Positions 61,320 through 64,000 of a DNA stretch of 64,000 nucleotides are shown piece by piece. The notes below the pieces were generated by a model. It made no database searches, was not told the origin of the DNA, and was given only the letters and a program-made list of their open reading frames with translations. Positions within the stretch are counted from its first letter, which is position 1, and the number at the start of each line of letters is the position of its first letter. Made by a program: the position numbers and the translations under genes. The stretch comes from Mesomycoplasma ovipneumoniae (GTDB lineage: Bacteria; Bacillota_I; Bacilli_A; Mycoplasmatales; Metamycoplasmataceae): NCBI RefSeq assembly GCF_038095975.1, contig NZ_CP146003.1, positions 496,001 to 560,000 of the forward strand, written 5' to 3'.

Positions 61320-63356
61320 ATGAAAAAACTTAGAAAATCGTTGTTTTTACTGTTAATAAGTTCAGGGAGTTTGTTTTTAACTTCTTGTGGGCTTGCAACA
61401 TCACGAATTGAGTTGCAAAACAAAAAAGATGAAAGTGCCAAAACTCAACATCAAGAGAATAAGTTTATTCAAAAAGAAACTCTAACAACTGAAAAAACCG
61501 ACGATTTGGTAAATAATTCAGAAACCCAAATTAGCCAAGAAAACAATTTTGAACAAAAAATTGATCAAAAGTCAAATCTAGTTTCAATTCCAAAACCTAA
61601 TATAAAAACAAAAACAGTCAAAAAACAAATTTTAAAAAATTTTAACCTAAACAAAAACCAAAACCAGCAACAACAGCAACTTTTAAGTCTAAAAAATAAT
61701 AATAAAACTGAAATTATCACTAAAAAGCAGCCAGAAGTGGCTGTTTTTGTAAATTATTCGCAAAAATATTTGCAATTAGAAAATGATGTCAAGAATTTTA
61801 TTAACATTGAATTAAAAGAGCTAAAACACGAATTTTTCAGGGATAAATTAAATCAAGTAATTGACGAGGTTGAATATGAAAAAATCCGTGACCAAAAAAA
61901 TCAAAATCAATCCTTTTTCAAAAATAGCATCGAAAAACTAACAAAAATTTTTGATGAAGTTAAAACTAATTATAAAAATTCAACTGATTTTTCAGAAATA
62001 ATTGAGCCAAAAATTCAAGATGAAAAACCAAAAGAAAAAGACGAAAATTCTTATCCTTTAGGGATTGAAAAATACCAAGATTATCAAGGTAATTTAAATT
62101 CCAATAATTCTGCCAAAAGTTTTATGAATTTAATTGATCCAAAAGATGTAAGAAATTTTGAATATCAAGGCTATAACGAACAAAATCGCAAAAAAGTTGC
62201 TGATTTTACTAAAAAATTAATCGATGAATCTAAGGCAAAAACTGATGAAGAAAAAATAAAAATTATTTTTGACTGAATAGTTAAAAATGTAAAATATGCT
62301 TGAAATCTAAGTCGGATTCCCGCAGTTGAACCTTCTGCTGTTTTAGAAGAATTATACGCTGTTTGTGGTGGTTATTCTAATTTATATAAGGCGATGCTTG
62401 ATTCAATTGGCATTAAAAATTCAATTGTCATTGGTTGATCAAAATTTGGTCCACACCAGTGAAATTTAGTTTTTGATACAAAAGCCAAAGAATTTTTTCA
62501 CTCAGACCCAACTTGAGGACAATTCAGAAGAAATGATGCTGAATTTGCAAAAGATCATAAAACCTTCAAAATTCTTGACTCATTTTATTCAGAAAATGGT
62601 CAGACTTATGAGTATAATTTAGGTGTTTCGCTTGTTTCTGCTAATACTAGCGATGCTAAGCCTGCCTTTCAAATTAAAAATAAGTCTAAAGTAGTCGGAA
62701 TTTCTAATGATTTTCTAAAAAAAGCAAGTAAATTATACATTGGTCCAAATGTTTCGCGGATCGATTATCAAAGTGGAACTTTTAGTGTTAAAAGTATTGA
62801 AGTTGATCCCCAAAACCCTTATTTTGCATCAAAAAACGGCGTTTTATATAATAAAAACTTGACAAAATTAATTATAATGCCTGAAAAATACGACTTTTCT
62901 TCATTTGTTTTGCCAAAAACAGTCCAAGAAATCGAGGATTACAAATTTTCTTTAAATGCAAAAAATTTAGAAAAAATCACTGTTGAACCAGGAAATTACT
63001 ATTTTAGAGACTATGGCGGAATTTTATACAACAACGATTTAAGCAAAATTATTTTTATACCTAAAAATTATAAAGGCAAAATTATTACTGCTAAAAACGT
63101 TAAATTAGATCCACATACATTTGCAAATAATCCAAAAATCACTGAAATTGAAATTAGCCAAGGCACAAAAGAAATTCCTGATTTTACATTTAATTCTCTA
63201 AGTTCGCTTTCAATTATTCAAATACCACAGAGTCTTGAAAAATTTTCTGAAAATGCTTTTGTAGGAATTGATCTAAGAAAAGTGAAAATAATTTACCCGC
63301 CAAACATTGACAAAAATGTTGCCAATGTTCTGAAAAAATTAAAAAAGATGCAGTAA
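61320..63356 (+). CDS. Surface lipoprotein with transglutaminase-like and leucine-rich-repeat domains
   Basis: A 678-residue lipoprotein (lipobox SLFLTSC, Cys ~23). Residues ~30-280 are a Gln/Lys/Asn-rich stalk. Residues ~310-400 hold a transglutaminase/protease-like core with Cys349 in YAVCGGYSNLY, His379 in GPHQWNLVF and Asp396 in HSDPTWG, a plausible catalytic triad. From ~460 to the end, BspA-like LRR segments appear (ITEIEISQGTKEIPDFTFNS). It could cleave or crosslink host surface proteins; that is inference. Confidence 0.8.
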
Positions 63357-63373
63357 TTTATTGCATCTTTTTT
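63341..63373. terminator. Terminator after the transglutaminase-like gene
   Basis: Stem AAAAAAGATGCA/TGCATCTTTTTT with a 9-nt loop that includes the stop codon. Confidence 0.85.
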
Positions 63374-63445
63374 AATTTAGAAAAGTATTATAAATATTAG
63401 GTGGGTTGCTTTAAAATTACTTTTTTATCAAGTTTATTTGATTTT

Positions 63446-64000
63446 CTTGAGTTTGCCAGTTTGATGGCAAAGATTCACCGTTAATATAAATGTGCAAAAA
63501 TACCGGTAAATCCGTGTTTTTGAGGCAGAAATCTTAATTTTTATTATTTTGAATAAGCTTTTGCAAAAAAAAAAAAAAAATGCTTGGTCAAAAATTAAAT
63601 TAGTATATTAATTTCAGGCACATTCAAAAAAAGGTGTGTCAAAATGAAACAATACAAATTCACAATTGAAGACAAATTTAAATATATCAAAATTGCCGAA
63701 TCTAAAGGGTTAAAAAATGCAATTTTGCATTTTGCTGAAGAATTTAGAGAAATTTACAAAAGCAAATCAAAAAGTAAAAAAGCACATAAAGAATGAATGT
63801 TGCATATATATGCTAATAATTTGATAAGAAATTGGCAAAAAAAGTTTTATAATAATGATATGAAAAGTCTAATAAGCACTCGTGGAAAAATCAAATCTCC
63901 GCGTAAACCAAAAAAGAAATATACAATTAATGATCTTTCTGAAAATGATCGTGAAATTTATCAAGAAATAATGGAGAATGTTCTTAGAAGATACGGGATT
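63446..64000 (+). mobile_element. Insertion sequence, left end and start (IS3-like; truncated by window)
   Basis: Begins CTTGAGTTTGCCAGTTTGATGG, the same end as the MITE-like elements. The shared sequence continues through the ATACCGGTAAATCCGTG block to A16 (63565-63580) and TTGGTC (63583-63588), then diverges into the transposase leader and gene. It lies ~90 bp after the stop of the upstream gene. The right end is outside the window. Confidence 0.8.
63644..64000 (+). CDS. IS3-like transposase OrfA (3' end outside window)
   Basis: An open frame of 119 codons to the window end. The N-terminal part is basic with an HTH-like stretch (FKYIKIAESKGLKNAILHFAEEF), followed by a Lys/Pro-rich linker (RGKIKSPRKPKKKYT) and a helical acidic segment NDREIYQEIMENVLRRYGI. 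This order is typical of IS150/IS3-subgroup first ORFs. SD AAAGGTG before ATG 63644. The catalytic DDE part, if present, lies beyond the window, so intactness cannot be judged. Confidence 0.7.

Overview
The window is AT-rich mycoplasma DNA. UGA is read as tryptophan: almost every long frame is joined through in-frame TGA codons. The gene set points to a respiratory mycoplasma of the M. hyopneumoniae / hyorhinis / ovipneumoniae group: a MIB-MIP immunoglobulin-cleaving pair, a p37-p29-p69 (Cypl) transporter, the lipoprotein / thermonuclease / ABC cluster known from MG185-MG189, glycerol kinase next to a glycerol facilitator, and a tra-type mycoplasma ICE. Species assignment is inference from gene content only.

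Layout. (1) 1-18000: the right part of an integrative conjugative element, with TraG coupling ATPase (5' end outside), an SD- and repeat-rich leader, a winged-helix-like protein, a pilin-like protein, a polytopic VirB6-like protein, the TraE/VirB4 ATPase, a giant surface protein, then four genes on the minus strand and a DDE transposase-like recombinase at the edge. (2) 18.1-24.3 kb: a 1980-residue secreted SGNH/GDSL hydrolase preceded by large palindromes. (3) 24.6-27.2 kb: housekeeping genes (HAD phosphatase, NadD-YqeK fusion, MTA/SAH nucleosidase). (4) 27.6-35.6 kb: two tandem paralogous membrane-anchored proteins of unknown function, then MIB and MIP. (5) 36.4-48.5 kb, minus strand: three large MG185/MG260-type lipoproteins, a secreted nuclease and a binding-protein-dependent ABC importer with a long coiled-coil insertion in its ATPase. 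(6) 49.4-52.0 kb, minus: comEA-like, comEC, holA. (7) 52.8-56.7 kb, minus: a thiamine-type ABC importer behind a clearly recognisable TPP riboswitch. (8) 57.5-58.6 kb, minus: a type I restriction specificity gene with a (AG)20 tract, out of frame in this sequence. (9) 58.9-63.4 kb, plus: glpK-glpF and a transglutaminase-like/LRR lipoprotein. (10) 63.4 kb to the end: the start of an IS3-like element.

The most unusual signal is a family of about 580-bp non-coding elements (four copies, at about 36.1, 49.0, 52.4 and 57.1 kb). Each carries a homopolymeric A tract, a TTGGTC/TATAAT promoter, a strong ribosome-binding site with a four-codon ORF, and two conserved hairpins. The ends are inverted repeats that also begin the IS at 63.4 kb, so the family looks like non-autonomous (MITE-like) derivatives of that IS. 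Three copies are flanked by direct repeats of very different length (about 21, 38 and 88-90 bp). All four lie just downstream of a gene's stop codon, with the internal promoter firing back towards that gene. Other regulatory findings are attenuator-like leaders before two lipoprotein genes, the TPP riboswitch and the phase-variable hsdS.
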